Positions 63,470 to 64,000 of a DNA stretch of 64,000 nucleotides are shown here, piece by piece (position 1 is the stretch's first letter; every line of letters begins with the position of its first letter). Position numbers and translations under genes: made by a program. Under the pieces are notes generated by a model. The model was not told the origin of the DNA and did no database searches. It saw only the letters and a program-made list of their open reading frames with translations. This DNA is from Aurantimonas marina (GTDB taxonomy: Bacteria; Pseudomonadota; Alphaproteobacteria; Rhizobiales; Rhizobiaceae): assembly GCF_017183135.1 (NCBI RefSeq), contig NZ_JADDXW010000003.1:1-64000 (forward strand), written 5' to 3'.

Positions 63470-64000
63470 ATGGGTTACAAGGTCGCTATCGTCGGCGCCA
63501 CCGGCAATGTCGGGCGCGAAATGCTGAACATCCTCGCGGAGCGCGGCTTTCCGGCGGACGAGGTCGTGGCGCTCGCCTCGCGCCGTAGCCTGGGAACCGA
63601 GGTCTCCTTCGGCGACAAGACGCTGAAGACGAAGCCGCTCGACCAGTACGACTTTACCGGAACCGACATCTGCCTGATGTCGGCAGGTGGCGGCGTTTCC
63701 AAGGAATGGTCACCGAAGATCGCGGCCAAGGGCTGTGTGGTGATCGATAATTCCTCGGCCTTCCGCTACGATCCCGACGTGCCGCTGATCGTTCCGGAAG
63801 TGAACGCCGACGCCATCACGGGTTTCACCAAGAAGAACATCATCGCCAATCCGAACTGCTCGACCGCGCAACTCGTCGTCGCGTTGAAGCCGCTGCACGA
63901 TCATGCCAGGATCAAGCGCATCGTGGTCGCGACCTACCAGTCGGTCTCGGGCGCCGGCAAGGACGGCATGGACGAGCTGTTCACCCAGAGCCGGGCGGTC
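63470..64000 (+). CDS. asd: Aspartate-semialdehyde dehydrogenase, N-terminal part (runs off the window)
   Basis: 177 residues of an NADP enzyme of the aspartate pathway leading to lysine, threonine and methionine. The Rossmann start MGYKVAIVGATGNVGREMLNIL, SAGGGVSKEWSPKIAAKGCVVIDNSSAFRYDPDVPLIVPEVN and the active-site cysteine in NPNCSTAQLVVALKPL are visible, as is YQSVSGAGKDGMDEL. The gene is cut by the window end about midway. ATG 63470 gives the conserved N-terminus. Confidence 0.95.
   Translation, partial: MGYKVAIVGATGNVGREMLNILAERGFPADEVVALASRRSLGTEVSFGDKTLKTKPLDQYDFTGTDICLMSAGGGVSKEWSPKIAAKGCVVIDNSSAFRYDPDVPLIVPEVNADAITGFTKKNIIANPNCSTAQLVVALKPLHDHARIKRIVVATYQSVSGAGKDGMDELFTQSRAV

Noticed and set aside
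1-64000. tRNA, rRNA, CRISPR array, insertion sequence or prophage genes
   Set aside because: No cloverleaf-like sequences with T-loop patterns, regularly spaced repeats, transposases or phage structural genes were seen by eye; a covariance-model scan would be needed to exclude small RNAs fully.

Overview
This 64 kb window is GC-rich and almost fully coding. It looks like a chromosomal segment of an alphaproteobacterium of the order Hyphomicrobiales (Rhizobiales). The reasons are: the core order hrcA-rph-rdgB-hemW-rsmI-yraN; a fused cytochrome oxidase subunit I/III gene with a haem-bearing subunit II; an imuA-imuB-dnaE2 cassette behind a GAAC-N7-GAAC LexA box of the alphaproteobacterial type; small ribbon-helix-helix and DUF2244 proteins typical of the order; and leuD, leuB and asd in the same neighbourhood. 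I cannot name a genus from sequence alone. I saw no rRNA, tRNA, CRISPR array, transposase or phage structural gene.

Layout. 1-844: 5' part of a chemoreceptor gene (minus strand). 1068-8405: a catabolic module with a fused 5-oxoprolinase/hydantoinase facing a TRAP transporter (dctP, dctQ, dctM) and a MarR-type regulator. 8478-11866: an accessory stretch with an orphan BrnA-like antitoxin, a HIRAN-BRCT protein, a rearrangement scar, DedA and small membrane or cupin genes. 12056-13854: folD and an alpha/beta hydrolase. 13908-15867: hrcA-grpE (minus). 16047-20475: rph-rdgB-hemW-[brnT*-brnA]-rsmI-yraN, a core operon interrupted by a damaged toxin-antitoxin pair. 20624-26325: an MsbA-like exporter, dapB, gpmA, an Ada-like DNA repair protein, DUF2244 and nth. 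26326-28646: a non-coding stretch with a terminator-ended structured region, then a two-gene UDG-like/DUF4238 operon. 28843-35905: EI24/CysZ-like protein, adenosine kinase, an oxidoreductase, mepA, glk, gshB and an SH3 protein. 36135-37780: a phosphopantetheinyl transferase coupled to a PptH-like phosphohydrolase. 37831-38461: higBA. 38665-44742: the SOS mutagenesis cassette. 44872-50890: a terminal oxidase operon ending in a three-haem cytochrome c. 50955-53624: a small metallopeptidase, small conserved proteins, a CitE-like lyase and leuD. 53647-61743: an accessory block between leuD and leuB (broken fic, DUF3179, an orphan binding protein, and a gloA/GMC-dehydrogenase operon). 61921-64000: leuB, a 32-residue small protein and the start of asd.

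How genes work together. The oxoprolinase, TRAP and MarR genes form a plausible uptake-and-hydrolysis unit for a small cyclic amide acid. The imuABC genes form a LexA-controlled translesion module. The oxidase operon encodes subunits, an assembly factor and a dedicated cytochrome donor. The Tat-signal small subunit and GMC subunit form a periplasmic dehydrogenase. Most notable: (i) a CGATC tandem-repeat expansion that breaks brnT and fuses it in frame to brnA inside a core operon; (ii) a 44-residue palindromic-repeat insertion in the oxoprolinase; (iii) a PptT/PptH-like pair; (iv) a HIRAN-BRCT protein and a UDG-like/DUF4238 operon as candidate genome-defence or repair modules.
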